DNA from: Pedobacter sp. ISL-64
Lineage (GTDB): Bacteria > Bacteroidota > Bacteroidia > Sphingobacteriales > Sphingobacteriaceae
Assembly: GCF_018613605.1 (NCBI RefSeq)
Contig: NZ_JAGGPU010000011.1
Span: forward strand, 62,001 to 126,000
Length of the DNA: 64,000 bases
Reading direction: 5' to 3'
The position numbers and the translations under genes are program-made. Positions within the stretch are counted from its first letter, which is position 1. Each line of letters begins with the position of its first letter. A model generated the notes under the pieces. That model was not told the origin of the DNA. It worked only from the letters and a program-made list of their open reading frames with translations, and searched no databases. Below, piece after piece: positions 17,806 through 26,140 of this stretch.

Positions 17806-19897
17806 AGCAAACATCTTGCTTCGTGTATATCTGGCATTTGGCTTAATTGTGCTTTTTGCTTTCGCGGTGTTTTTACGCCTCGGTCAGGTACAGTATGTGC
17901 AAGGGAAAAAATGGAAAGCTATGGCAGATAGTCTTTCTACACGATATGTAAATGTGGAGGCTACCCGTGGGAATATTTATTCTAACGATGGCAGTTTACT
18001 GGCTACTTCGATACCGGAATACGAACTGCGCATGGATATGTTCGCCGGTGGCATTGCTGATAAAGATGTGTTCAATGAAAAAGTTGATTCTTTAGGTTAT
18101 AAGCTCTCGCAGATTTTTCAGGATAAAACGGCTAAGGAATATGCTAGATACCTGCGTAAAGGCCGCCAGGACAGCTCGCGCTATTTACTGATTCACCGAA
18201 AAGTAGGTTATGCTGATCTTAAAACCATCAGGACTTTTCCATTATATAACATCGGTAAGTTTAGTGGCGGTTTAATTGCCGTTCAGCAGAATAAACGTAT
18301 TCTTCCTTTTCAGGCTTTGGCTGCCCGTACCATTGGTTATAAAAATGAGAATGTTAAAAACGGTGTTGGTTTAGAAGGAGCTTATAAGGAATATATCAAC
18401 GGCGAAACCGGAAAAAGATTAATGCAACGTATCGCTGGAGGTGTGTATATCCCGGTAAATGAAGAAGCTGAGGTGGCTCCGAAAGATGGTGCTGATATTA
18501 TTTCGACCATCGATATCAATATGCAGGATCTGGCGCAAAGTGCTTTAGAAAAACAGTTGATCAAATCGCAGGCCGATCATGGTGCGGTGATTGTGATGGA
18601 AGTGGCCACGGGCGAAATCCGTGCGGTAGCCAATTTCTCTAAAGTAGAAGAAGGAGTATATAAGGAAAAGTTTAACTATGCCATTGCAGGTAATCAGGAT
18701 CCGGGTTCAACTTTTAAACTGGCCTCATATATGGCTTTGCTGGAGGATGAACTGGTTGATACAAATACCATGGTTGGAACGGGTACCTATAAAATCCCTG
18801 GCCATACAATTAAAGATTCTCACGGAAGTATAGGTGTGGTAACGGTTAAAAAAGCATTTGAACAATCATCAAATGCAGCGATTGCATATCTGATCAACAG
18901 TAAATATGGAGCTAACCCTAAAAAGTTTACTGATCATTTGTATGATTGGCATTTAAATGAAAAGATGGGCTTGCAGATTCCTGGGGAAGCTATGCCAGCG
19001 GTAAAGAATCCAAAAACCAATAAAAGTTGGAACAAAAATATGACCTTACCGCAAATGGCTTATGGTTATGAGATGCAGTTAACGCCACTTAAAATGTTGT
19101 CGTTGTATAATGCAGTGGCTAACAATGGTAAAATGGTAGCGCCAATTTTTGTAAAAGAGATCAGAAGGCTGGGTAATCCGATTGAGCAGTTTAAAGCAAG
19201 GGTAATCAACGATAAAATCTGTTCTGATGTTACCTTAAGCAAGATCAAAAAAATGCTCGAAGGTGTGGTATTGGAGGGTAGCGGAAAGCAAATCGTTTAC
19301 AATCCCTTATATCCGATTGCAGGTAAAACGGGTACCGCACAGGTTGCTGATGCAAACAAAGGTTATAAGGCAAATAAGCAGTATCAGGCTTCTTTTGTGG
19401 GTTATTTTCCTGCTAATAAACCTAAATATTCGATGATTGTGGTAATTAACGATCCAAAGGGTGCTTATTACGGAGCATTGGTTTCAGGACCTGTATTCAG
19501 GGAAATCGCCGACCGTATTTATGCCAGCGATATGCAGATGTATAACGATATGCCGACCCGTTTGGTAGGTAATACGGGTAATCCGCCAACAAAAGCAGGA
19601 CAGAGTAAAGCGACTCAGAAAGTGTATAAAGCATTTGGTTTTAAACCGCTTTTTGCTTCAAAATCTGAGTATTACAATATTATAGATACCAGTGCGGGAA
19701 CAGTTTTTCAGGAAAATAACGAGCGTAAAGGTGTGATGCCAAATGTGACGGGAATGGGTCTGAAAGATGCACTGTACCTTTTGGGAAATGCGGGTTTGAA
19801 AACAAAGGTTTCGGGTTCTGGAAAAGTGATCAGTCAATCCATCATCGCCGGAACAAAGGTAGGTAAAGGATTGGGTGTACAGATAGAGTTGAATTAA
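17795..19897 (+). CDS. ftsI: Penicillin-binding protein FtsI-type transpeptidase with PASTA domain
   Basis: Septal peptidoglycan transpeptidase (class B PBP), about 700 residues, anchored by one N-terminal helix (residues 8-30). ATG at 17795 is preferred to a TTG four codons earlier. The dimerisation domain is followed by the penicillin-binding domain with the nucleophile motif STFK (Ser305), SSN at 358-360 and KTG at 511-513. A C-terminal PASTA domain (VMPNVTGMGLKDAL onward, last 60 residues) is typical for Bacteroidota and Firmicutes but absent from the E. coli protein. It overlaps ftsL by 11 bases. The 164-base gap to murE holds repeats. Confidence 0.96.
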   Translation: MNIRANILLRVYLAFGLIVLFAFAVFLRLGQVQYVQGKKWKAMADSLSTRYVNVEATRGNIYSNDGSLLATSIPEYELRMDMFAGGIADKDVFNEKVDSLGYKLSQIFQDKTAKEYARYLRKGRQDSSRYLLIHRKVGYADLKTIRTFPLYNIGKFSGGLIAVQQNKRILPFQALAARTIGYKNENVKNGVGLEGAYKEYINGETGKRLMQRIAGGVYIPVNEEAEVAPKDGADIISTIDINMQDLAQSALEKQLIKSQADHGAVIVMEVATGEIRAVANFSKVEEGVYKEKFNYAIAGNQDPGSTFKLASYMALLEDELVDTNTMVGTGTYKIPGHTIKDSHGSIGVVTVKKAFEQSSNAAIAYLINSKYGANPKKFTDHLYDWHLNEKMGLQIPGEAMPAVKNPKTNKSWNKNMTLPQMAYGYEMQLTPLKMLSLYNAVANNGKMVAPIFVKEIRRLGNPIEQFKARVINDKICSDVTLSKIKKMLEGVVLEGSGKQIVYNPLYPIAGKTGTAQVADANKGYKANKQYQASFVGYFPANKPKYSMIVVINDPKGAYYGALVSGPVFREIADRIYASDMQMYNDMPTRLVGNTGNPPTKAGQSKATQKVYKAFGFKPLFASKSEYYNIIDTSAGTVFQENNERKGVMPNVTGMGLKDALYLLGNAGLKTKVSGSGKVISQSIIAGTKVGKGLGVQIELN

Positions 19898-19967
19898 GGC
19901 GTAAGGTAAAAGGTATAGGGTTTAAGGTCTTGCTACTCGATACTCATTACTTAATACTAAAAAAATA
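19898..19967. repeat. AT-rich intergenic repeat, family B copy 1
   Basis: A run of GTAAGG/TTTAAGG words is followed by GATACTCATTACTTAATACT and an A-run. The same block (GATACTCACCACTTAATACT plus A-run) recurs at 22767-22969 upstream of murD. Confidence 0.6.
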
Positions 19968-19977
19968 AACAATAAAA

Positions 19978-20055
19978 TGAGAGAATTTTGAATGAGTGAA
20001 TGTTTAAAGGCTATAGCCACATTCTATCATTCTCTAATTCAATCATTCAATAATT
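19978..20055. repeat. AT-rich hairpin repeat, family A copy 1
   Basis: TTTTGAATGAGTGAATG is followed by a spacer and CATTCTATCATTCTCTAATT, then more TTCAATCATTCA, so GAATGA words face TCATTC words. Bases 20028-20048 are the exact reverse complement of 26059-26079, on the other side of the ftsW region. Related copies lie at 25569-25640, 26055-26133 and 38791-38863. Confidence 0.7.
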
Positions 20056-20061
20056 AATAGG

Positions 20062-21519
20062 ATGCAATTACAGGATTTACTTTATGGCGTAACGATTAAA
20101 GAATTGGTTGGTAGAACCGATAGAGAAATCAATGCGCTGAATTTCGATTCGCGTAAAGTAAGTAAAGATGATGTCTTTTTTGCCGTAGTGGGCACTGTAG
20201 CTGACGGACACCAGTTTATTGAGCAGACTATTCAGCAGGGGGCAGGTGTAATTATCTGTGAAAATTTACCAGAGATCGATGATTTTACTGTTACCTACAT
20301 CAAAGTAGATAATACTGCTGTGGCTTTGGGTATCATTGCCGGGAATTATTTTGGAAACCCATCAGCAGATCTGAAACTGATCGGCATAACAGGAACCAAC
20401 GGAAAAACCACCATTGCTACTATTCTTTTTAAATTATTTAAAGATTTAGGTTACAAAACCGGGCTTTTATCAACGGTAGAGAATTATATCAATGATACAG
20501 TAGTGGCGGCAACGCATACCACACCAAATCCGATCGCATTAAATCAGCTCTTAAGAGAAATGGTCGATGCGGGTTGCGATTACTGTTTTATGGAAGTAAG
20601 CTCACATGCAGTTTCTCAACACCGGATTGAAGGCTTGACTTTCTCAGGTGGTGTATTTTCGAATTTAACACATGATCATTTAGATTTTCATAAAACTTTT
20701 GATGCTTACCTGAAAGCTAAAAAAGCATTTTTTGATGTACTGCCTAAATCGGCATTTGCATTGACCAACATCGACGATAAAAACGGAGTGGTGATGCTGC
20801 AGAATACAAAAGCGCATAAAAAGACCTATGCACTTAAACAACTGGCCGATTTTAAAGCAAAAATTATTGAGAACCAGTTTAGTGGCCTGCATTTAGATAT
20901 CGATAACGAAGACGTTTACTTCAAACTTGTAGGTTCTTTTAATGCGTACAATTTATTGGCCGTGTATGGAACAGCCATTTTGTTGGAGCAGGATAAGTTA
21001 AAGGTGCTGACTTTGTTGAGCCGTTTATCAGGCGCTGAAGGAAGATTTGATTACATCACCTCCGCAGATAAGATTATAGGTATTGTAGATTACGCGCATA
21101 CGCCAGATGCTGTTCAGAATGTGTTGAGTACCATTGCCAATATCCGCAAAGGAACCGAACAGGTAATCACAGTGATTGGATGCGGGGGAGATCGTGATAA
21201 AACCAAACGCCCTATTATGGCTCAGGTAGCATGCGATTGGAGCGATAAAGTGATCCTGACCTCCGACAATCCCAGAACAGAGGACCCACAGACGATTATC
21301 AGCGAAATGGAAGCAGGTGTGTCACCAACCAATAAGCGTAAAACCCTATCCATTTTAGATAGAAAAGAAGCAATAAAAACAGCCTGCCATTTAGCGCAGC
21401 CAGGAGACATTATTCTTGTTGCTGGTAAAGGGCATGAGAAATACCAGGAAATTAATGGCGTAAGGAACCATTTTGATGATAAAGAAATTTTACTTGAACA
21501 ATTAAAACCAATCAGCTAA
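20062..21519 (+). CDS. murE: UDP-MurNAc-L-Ala-D-Glu--meso-DAP ligase
   Basis: Cytoplasmic Mur ligase that adds the third amino acid of the peptidoglycan stem peptide, 485 residues. The ATP-binding loop GITGTNGKTTIA (about residues 112-123), central-domain motifs (EVSSHAVSQHRIEG, FSNLTHDHLDFH) and the C-terminal SDNPRTEDP are visible. DNPR is the signature of enzymes that add meso-diaminopimelate rather than lysine, which agrees with dapA elsewhere in the window. Its stop codon overlaps the mraY start (TAATG). Confidence 0.97.
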   Translation: MQLQDLLYGVTIKELVGRTDREINALNFDSRKVSKDDVFFAVVGTVADGHQFIEQTIQQGAGVIICENLPEIDDFTVTYIKVDNTAVALGIIAGNYFGNPSADLKLIGITGTNGKTTIATILFKLFKDLGYKTGLLSTVENYINDTVVAATHTTPNPIALNQLLREMVDAGCDYCFMEVSSHAVSQHRIEGLTFSGGVFSNLTHDHLDFHKTFDAYLKAKKAFFDVLPKSAFALTNIDDKNGVVMLQNTKAHKKTYALKQLADFKAKIIENQFSGLHLDIDNEDVYFKLVGSFNAYNLLAVYGTAILLEQDKLKVLTLLSRLSGAEGRFDYITSADKIIGIVDYAHTPDAVQNVLSTIANIRKGTEQVITVIGCGGDRDKTKRPIMAQVACDWSDKVILTSDNPRTEDPQTIISEMEAGVSPTNKRKTLSILDRKEAIKTACHLAQPGDIILVAGKGHEKYQEINGVRNHFDDKEILLEQLKPIS

Positions 21520-22766
21520 TGTTATATTTATTATTCGAATACCTGCATAAGCATTATGATATACCTGGGTTAAGGTTGTTTCAGTACATCACTTTCCGTG
21601 CATCTATCTCTATTATTTTATCATTGGTAATTACCACCGTTTACGGACGTAGGTTAATTGATTACCTGCATAAAAAACAGGTTGGAGAAACGGTAAGGAA
21701 TTTAGGTTTAGAAGGACAGATGCAAAAACAAGGTACACCAACAATGGGTGGTATCATTATTTTGCTGGGCATTCTTATTCCAACCTTGTTATTTGCCAAT
21801 ATCTCCAATATCTATGTGATTTTAATGATAATTACCACGATCTGGATGGGTGCTGTAGGCTTTTTAGATGATTATATCAAAGTTTTCAAAAAGAATAAAG
21901 AAGGTTTAGCGGGCCGTTTTAAAGTAGTTGGTCAGGTTGGTTTAGGCTTAATTGTAGGTTGCACCATGTACTTCCACCCAAATATTGTGGTAAGGGAAAC
22001 TGTACAGGACGATGTAAAAAGCACCTCTACGGTTCCAATGGTATTGCGCCAAAAAGGCGAAACCTTTTATTATACACAAGATGTAAAATCGACTAAAACC
22101 AATATGCCTTTTTATAAGAACAATGAGTTCGATTATGCAAAGGTATTGAAGTTTTTGGGCGCCGATTACCAGAAATATGCATTTTTTATCTTCCTGATCG
22201 TAACGGTATTTATCATTACTGCGGTATCGAACGGGGCAAATATTACCGATGGGATTGATGGTTTAGCTACGGGAACTTCGGCAGTAATCGGGATCACGCT
22301 CGGTATTTTGGCTTATGTATCGGGTAATACCATTATGGCTGATTACCTCAACATTATGTATATCCCAAACTCTGCAGAGCTGATGATTTTTGCAGGTGCA
22401 TTTGTGGGTTCCTGCGTAGGTTTCCTGTGGTACAACTCTTACCCTGCGCAGATTTTTATGGGCGATACTGGAAGTTTGGCCATTGGGGGAATCATTGCCT
22501 CATTTGCCATCATGATCCGCAAGGAGCTATTGATTCCGATTTTATGTGGAATATTCCTGGTAGAACTGGTGTCGGTAATTATGCAGGTGTCTTATTTTAA
22601 ATATACCAAGAAGAAATTTGGCGAAGGCCGCAGGATTTTCCTGATGTCGCCTTTACACCACCATTACCAGAAAAAGGGATACCACGAGGCCAAAATTGTA
22701 ACGCGTTTCTGGATTATCGGAATCATGCTTGCAATTATGACCATTGTAACATTGAAACTGAGGTAG
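21519..22766 (+). CDS. mraY: Phospho-N-acetylmuramoyl-pentapeptide transferase
   Basis: Polytopic inner-membrane enzyme that moves phospho-MurNAc-pentapeptide onto undecaprenyl phosphate, forming lipid I. The 415 residues contain about ten membrane helices and the key family motifs: KQGTPTMGGI, LDDYIKVFKKNKEGL, ANITDGIDGLATG, FMGDTGSLAIGG and the histidine-rich MSPLHHHYQKKG. As in other Bacteroidota it carries an extra loop of about 50 residues (near residues 155-210) between the early helices. It overlaps murE by one base; 204 bases of repeat-containing DNA separate it from murD. Confidence 0.97.
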   Translation: MLYLLFEYLHKHYDIPGLRLFQYITFRASISIILSLVITTVYGRRLIDYLHKKQVGETVRNLGLEGQMQKQGTPTMGGIIILLGILIPTLLFANISNIYVILMIITTIWMGAVGFLDDYIKVFKKNKEGLAGRFKVVGQVGLGLIVGCTMYFHPNIVVRETVQDDVKSTSTVPMVLRQKGETFYYTQDVKSTKTNMPFYKNNEFDYAKVLKFLGADYQKYAFFIFLIVTVFIITAVSNGANITDGIDGLATGTSAVIGITLGILAYVSGNTIMADYLNIMYIPNSAELMIFAGAFVGSCVGFLWYNSYPAQIFMGDTGSLAIGGIIASFAIMIRKELLIPILCGIFLVELVSVIMQVSYFKYTKKKFGEGRRIFLMSPLHHHYQKKGYHEAKIVTRFWIIGIMLAIMTIVTLKLR

Positions 22767-22969
22767 TTCAAGGTAGAAGGTGTAAGGTTTAGGGTTTGAG
22801 GTGATTAACCCTGACAAAATATAAAACTAAGATGCCCTCAAGTGCCTTAGTTGGTGAAAAAATAGAATTAGAATACCCCTTAGTGGTAAATAAAAAATAA
22901 AAGATTGAAATGTGATGGTATTCTTGTCTTGATACTTGATACTCACCACTTAATACTAAAAAAAATAAT
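22767..22969. repeat. AT-rich intergenic repeat, family B copy 2
   Basis: The repeat begins with GTAAGGTTTAGGGTTTGAGG-type words close to the mraY stop and ends with TTGATACTTGATACTCACCA followed by CTTAATACT and an A-run just before murD. It matches the block after ftsI (19898-19967); the copies differ mainly by an internal insertion here. Confidence 0.55.
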
Positions 22970-22970
22970 A

Positions 22971-24359
22971 ATGAGTACGAATAACATCACATCAAGCAAT
23001 ACTAAGTCAGCGATGACCGGGCAGGGCCGTGTGGTTATTCTTGGTGCCGGCGAAAGCGGAGTTGGTGCTGCAAAATTGGCTCTGGCAAAAGGTTTCGATG
23101 TTTTTGTTTCCGATTACGGTATAATTACCGATAAATATAAAGCTGCATTAGAAAAACTTTCCATTCCATTCGAATCTGAAAAACATACCGAAGAACTGAT
23201 CTTAAATGCAACAGAGGTAATTAAAAGTCCGGGTATTCCGCCTACGGTCCCAATTATTAAAAAATTGGTCGCAAAAGGTGTTCCTGTGGTTTCGGAAATT
23301 GAATTTGCCAAAAGATATACCAATGCAAAAACCATCTGCATTACGGGTTCAAACGGTAAGTCGACTACGAGTTTATTAACCTATCACATCCTAAAAAATG
23401 CTGGGTTAAACGTGGGGCTGGCTGGTAATATCGGACAGAGTTTTGCAGCACAGGTGGCTACAGAAGATTACGAATATTATGTACTGGAGATATCAAGCTT
23501 CATGCTTGATGATATGTTCGCTTTTAAAGCGGATATCGCAGTTTTACTTAACATCACTCCAGATCATTTAGACCGTTACGATTATAAACTGGAGAATTAT
23601 GCTGCATCTAAAATGCGGATTGTTCAAAACCAGACAGCAGAAGATGTTTTCATTTATTGTGCAGATGACCAAGAGAGCCTAAAAGCCATCGCGTTGATTA
23701 AGCCTGTGGCGAAAGCCTTTCCCTTTTCAATTACTAAAAAAGTAGAACTGGGTGCTTATTTAGAAGAAACTACTATACATATCCTTACAGAACCAAATAA
23801 CCAACTAACCATGTCTATTTCAGATTTAGCCTTACAGGGCAAGCACAACATTTACAATTCTATGGCCTCAGGCATTGTGTCTAAAGTTTTAGAATTAAGA
23901 AATGAGACCATCCGCGAAAGCATGGGCAATTTCAAAAATATTGAGCACAGGTTAGAGCATGTGGCCAAAATTTCGGGGATCGATTTTATCAACGACAGTA
24001 AAGCCACCAATGTGAACTCTACCTGGTATGCTTTAGAGAGTATGACCAGTGATGTAGTATTGATTATGGGCGGTGTTGATAAGGGAAACGATTACAACAT
24101 GCTTAAAGATCTGGTTAAAAGTAAGGTTAAGGCTATCGTTTGTTTGGGTAAGGATAACAAACGTATCCACGATGCTTTTGAGGATGATGTAGAAGTAATT
24201 GTAAATACTTTTTCGGCAGATGAAGCAGCGCAGATTGCTTTCCATTTGGCTAAACGTGGTGATACAGTATTGTTATCGCCAGCTTGTGCCAGTTTCGATC
24301 TGTTCAAAAATTACGAAGACCGCGGTAACCAGTTTAAAGCGGCAGTTAGAGAATTATAA
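22971..24359 (+). CDS. murD: UDP-N-acetylmuramoylalanine--D-glutamate ligase
   Basis: Cytoplasmic Mur ligase adding D-glutamate to UDP-MurNAc-L-Ala, about 462 residues. ATG at 22971 follows the repeat directly; an upstream TTG in frame would translate repeat DNA and is rejected. A start at the Met before TGQGRVVILGAGESG would also be possible. The N-terminal uracil-binding Rossmann loop (ILGAGESGVGAAK), the ATP loop CITGSNGKSTTS and the C-terminal domain (FINDSKATNVNSTWYAL, IMGGVDKGNDY, LSPACASFDLFKNYEDRG) are complete. ftsW follows after 15 bases. Confidence 0.95.
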   Translation: MSTNNITSSNTKSAMTGQGRVVILGAGESGVGAAKLALAKGFDVFVSDYGIITDKYKAALEKLSIPFESEKHTEELILNATEVIKSPGIPPTVPIIKKLVAKGVPVVSEIEFAKRYTNAKTICITGSNGKSTTSLLTYHILKNAGLNVGLAGNIGQSFAAQVATEDYEYYVLEISSFMLDDMFAFKADIAVLLNITPDHLDRYDYKLENYAASKMRIVQNQTAEDVFIYCADDQESLKAIALIKPVAKAFPFSITKKVELGAYLEETTIHILTEPNNQLTMSISDLALQGKHNIYNSMASGIVSKVLELRNETIRESMGNFKNIEHRLEHVAKISGIDFINDSKATNVNSTWYALESMTSDVVLIMGGVDKGNDYNMLKDLVKSKVKAIVCLGKDNKRIHDAFEDDVEVIVNTFSADEAAQIAFHLAKRGDTVLLSPACASFDLFKNYEDRGNQFKAAVREL

Positions 24360-24366
24360 TAGGAGG
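24360..24366 (+). promoter_or_regulatory. Strong Shine-Dalgarno for ftsW
   Basis: TAGGAGG, a full match to the anti-Shine-Dalgarno, ends 8 bases before the ftsW ATG at 24375. Most genes in this window have no such site. Confidence 0.6.
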
Positions 24367-24374
24367 TATAATAT

Positions 24375-25568
24375 ATGTTCCAAGCACTACTTAATAAAAC
24401 AAAAGGCGATAGATGGATCTGGTTGATCATCATCCTGCTTTCGCTTATATCCGTAATGGCGGTGTACAGTGCAACAGGTACCTTGGCATATAAAAAAGGA
24501 GAAACGGTAGAAAAGCTTTTGCTTACCAAACATTTGATTTTTGTGCTGATGGGTATCGGGATGATCTATATTGCCCACCTGCTCGATTATCGCTATTATG
24601 CCGGTATTTCGAAGGTATTGATGATCGTTACCATTCCGTTGCTGTTCTATACATTAATATTCGGAACGAATTTGAACGATGCATCAAGATGGGTTAAAAT
24701 ACCGGTAATCGGATTAACCTTTCAAACTTCCGATTTGGCTAAACTCGCATTGATTACCTTTTTGGCCAGGATGCTAACCAAAAAGCAAGAAAATATTAAA
24801 AATGTTAAAGAGTCATTTATACCAATTATGGGCTCTGTTTGTGTGGTATTTGTTTTAATCGCACTGGCTAACCTATCTACAGCATTAATGCTGTTTGGTG
24901 TAAGTATTTTGCTGTTAATTATCGGTAGGATCAGTATTAAACAGATCGCGATTGTTTGTGCAGGTGGTTTCGTACTGTTATTGTTTGTTTTCTTTTTGGG
25001 TCCAAGGAGAAAAACATACATGTCGCGTATTAATACGTTTATGCATCCTGAAATGCAGCATTCAGATAAAACTTTCCAGGCAGATCAGGCAAAAATTGCT
25101 TTGGCTACTGGTGGTGTTTTTGGTAAAGGACCAGGTAATAGTACACAACGCAATTTCCTACCACATCCATATTCCGATTTTATTTTCGCCATTATTATTG
25201 AAGAATGGGGAACTGTGGGAGGAATTGTAATCATGATACTATACCTGGTGCTTTTATACCGATGTATCAAGATCGTAACGCGGGCACCCAAGGCCTTTGG
25301 TGCACTTCTGGCAGCCGGACTAAGTTTCAGTCTGACCATACAGGCCTTTGCAAACATGGCGGTAGCGGTAGGGTTGGGTCCGGTAACAGGGGTTCCGCTG
25401 CCTTTGGTAAGTATGGGCGGTACATCAATGATCTTTACCAGTGTGGCCTTTGGGATTATACTCAGTGTAAGCCGTGATGTAGAGGAAAATGCAAATGCGT
25501 TAACAAAAGAAGAAAAAGAGAAAGTAAAAAATAAAATAATAATAGGTGAAATACCTGCAATAGCTTAA
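24375..25568 (+). CDS. ftsW: FtsW-type septal peptidoglycan polymerase
   Basis: Polytopic SEDS-family glycosyltransferase that polymerises lipid II at the septum together with the FtsI-type PBP, 397 residues. About ten membrane helices are seen. Family motifs include SVMAVYSATGTLAY early, the conserved GLTFQTSDLAKLALITFLAR, QADQAKIALATGGVFGKGPGNS, the functionally critical PHPYSDFIFAIIIEEWG, and PLPLVSMGGTSMIF near the end. It is preceded by a strong Shine-Dalgarno sequence. Between it and murG lies an unusual four-helix-bundle gene bounded by repeats. Confidence 0.95.
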   Translation: MFQALLNKTKGDRWIWLIIILLSLISVMAVYSATGTLAYKKGETVEKLLLTKHLIFVLMGIGMIYIAHLLDYRYYAGISKVLMIVTIPLLFYTLIFGTNLNDASRWVKIPVIGLTFQTSDLAKLALITFLARMLTKKQENIKNVKESFIPIMGSVCVVFVLIALANLSTALMLFGVSILLLIIGRISIKQIAIVCAGGFVLLLFVFFLGPRRKTYMSRINTFMHPEMQHSDKTFQADQAKIALATGGVFGKGPGNSTQRNFLPHPYSDFIFAIIIEEWGTVGGIVIMILYLVLLYRCIKIVTRAPKAFGALLAAGLSFSLTIQAFANMAVAVGLGPVTGVPLPLVSMGGTSMIFTSVAFGIILSVSRDVEENANALTKEEKEKVKNKIIIGEIPAIA

Positions 25569-25640
25569 TTAATGATTGAGTTTTGAGTGATAGAATGACT
25601 GAATTAGCAAGTGAGAGAATAATTAATAATTGAATAAAAC
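25569..25640. repeat. AT-rich hairpin repeat, family A copy 2 (left flank of four-helix gene)
   Basis: ATGATTGAGTTTTGAGTGAT and following words (AGAATGACTGAATTAG, TAATTGAAT) are the same GAATGA/TTGAAT vocabulary as at 19978-20055. It flanks the four-helix-bundle gene on the left. Confidence 0.55.
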
Positions 25641-25679
25641 ATCCTAAAGTTTTAAAGTTGAAATTTAAATTAATAAACG

Positions 25680-26054
25680 ATGGAGAATGTAAGTAAAGTA
25701 GATTTTGTAACAGCAATAAAAGCAAGAACAAAAAAGTTTGTTTTAGATTCAATTAAGCTCTATCAGGTATTACCCAAAACGGAAGAAGCGAGGATCTTAG
25801 GAAAGCAATTTATTAGATCTGCATCTTCAGTTGGAGCAAATTATAGAGCTGCTTGTAGAAGTAGATCGAAAGCTGAGTTTTATGCAAAACTTAGTATTGT
25901 AGTAGAGGAGGCTGATGAAACAGCTTTTTGGATTGAAATTTTAACAGAATCTGGAATAACAGATTTAGCCAAAGCTCAACCATTGTTAAAAGAAGCAAAT
26001 GAAATTTTGGCAATTGTAGCGAAGGCACGAAAAACAGTAAGTAATAATAAGTAA
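25680..26054 (+). CDS. Four-helix-bundle protein (23S rRNA intervening-sequence family)
   Basis: Small cytoplasmic protein of 124 residues of the S23/IVP four-helix-bundle family, first known from intervening sequences in 23S rRNA genes. Visible family features are the LPKTEEARILGKQFIRSASS segment (about residues 33-52), followed by VGANYRAACRSRSKAEF and VEEADETAFWIEIL. The molecular role is unknown; homologous bundles include the accessory protein Avd of diversity-generating retroelements. It interrupts the dcw cluster between ftsW and murG, on the same strand, and is bordered on both sides by family A hairpin repeats, suggesting that it arrived as an insertion. It would be cotranscribed with the cell-wall genes. 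Confidence 0.85.
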   Translation: MENVSKVDFVTAIKARTKKFVLDSIKLYQVLPKTEEARILGKQFIRSASSVGANYRAACRSRSKAEFYAKLSIVVEEADETAFWIEILTESGITDLAKAQPLLKEANEILAIVAKARKTVSNNK

Positions 26055-26133
26055 ATGAGAATGATTGAATTAGAGAATGTAACGATCGCTGTTAAGCACT
26101 CACTCATTCAAAATTCAATCATTCACTAATTAA
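26055..26133. repeat. AT-rich hairpin repeat, family A copy 3 (right flank of four-helix gene)
   Basis: Bases 26059-26079 are an exact inverted copy of 20028-20048, and 26118-26131 (ATCATTCACTAATT) is identical to 38834-38847. The two halves (GAATGATTGAATTAG then TTCAATCATTCACTAATT) can pair into a hairpin. Confidence 0.7.
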
Positions 26134-26140
26134 ATAATAA

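Noticed and set aside
22905..22970. TTG start for murD inside the repeat
   Set aside because: It would translate repeat DNA; ATG at 22971 is better placed.
25680..26054. Four-helix-bundle gene as the Avd accessory gene of a diversity-generating retroelement
   Set aside because: No reverse transcriptase and no template/variable repeat pair in the neighbourhood.
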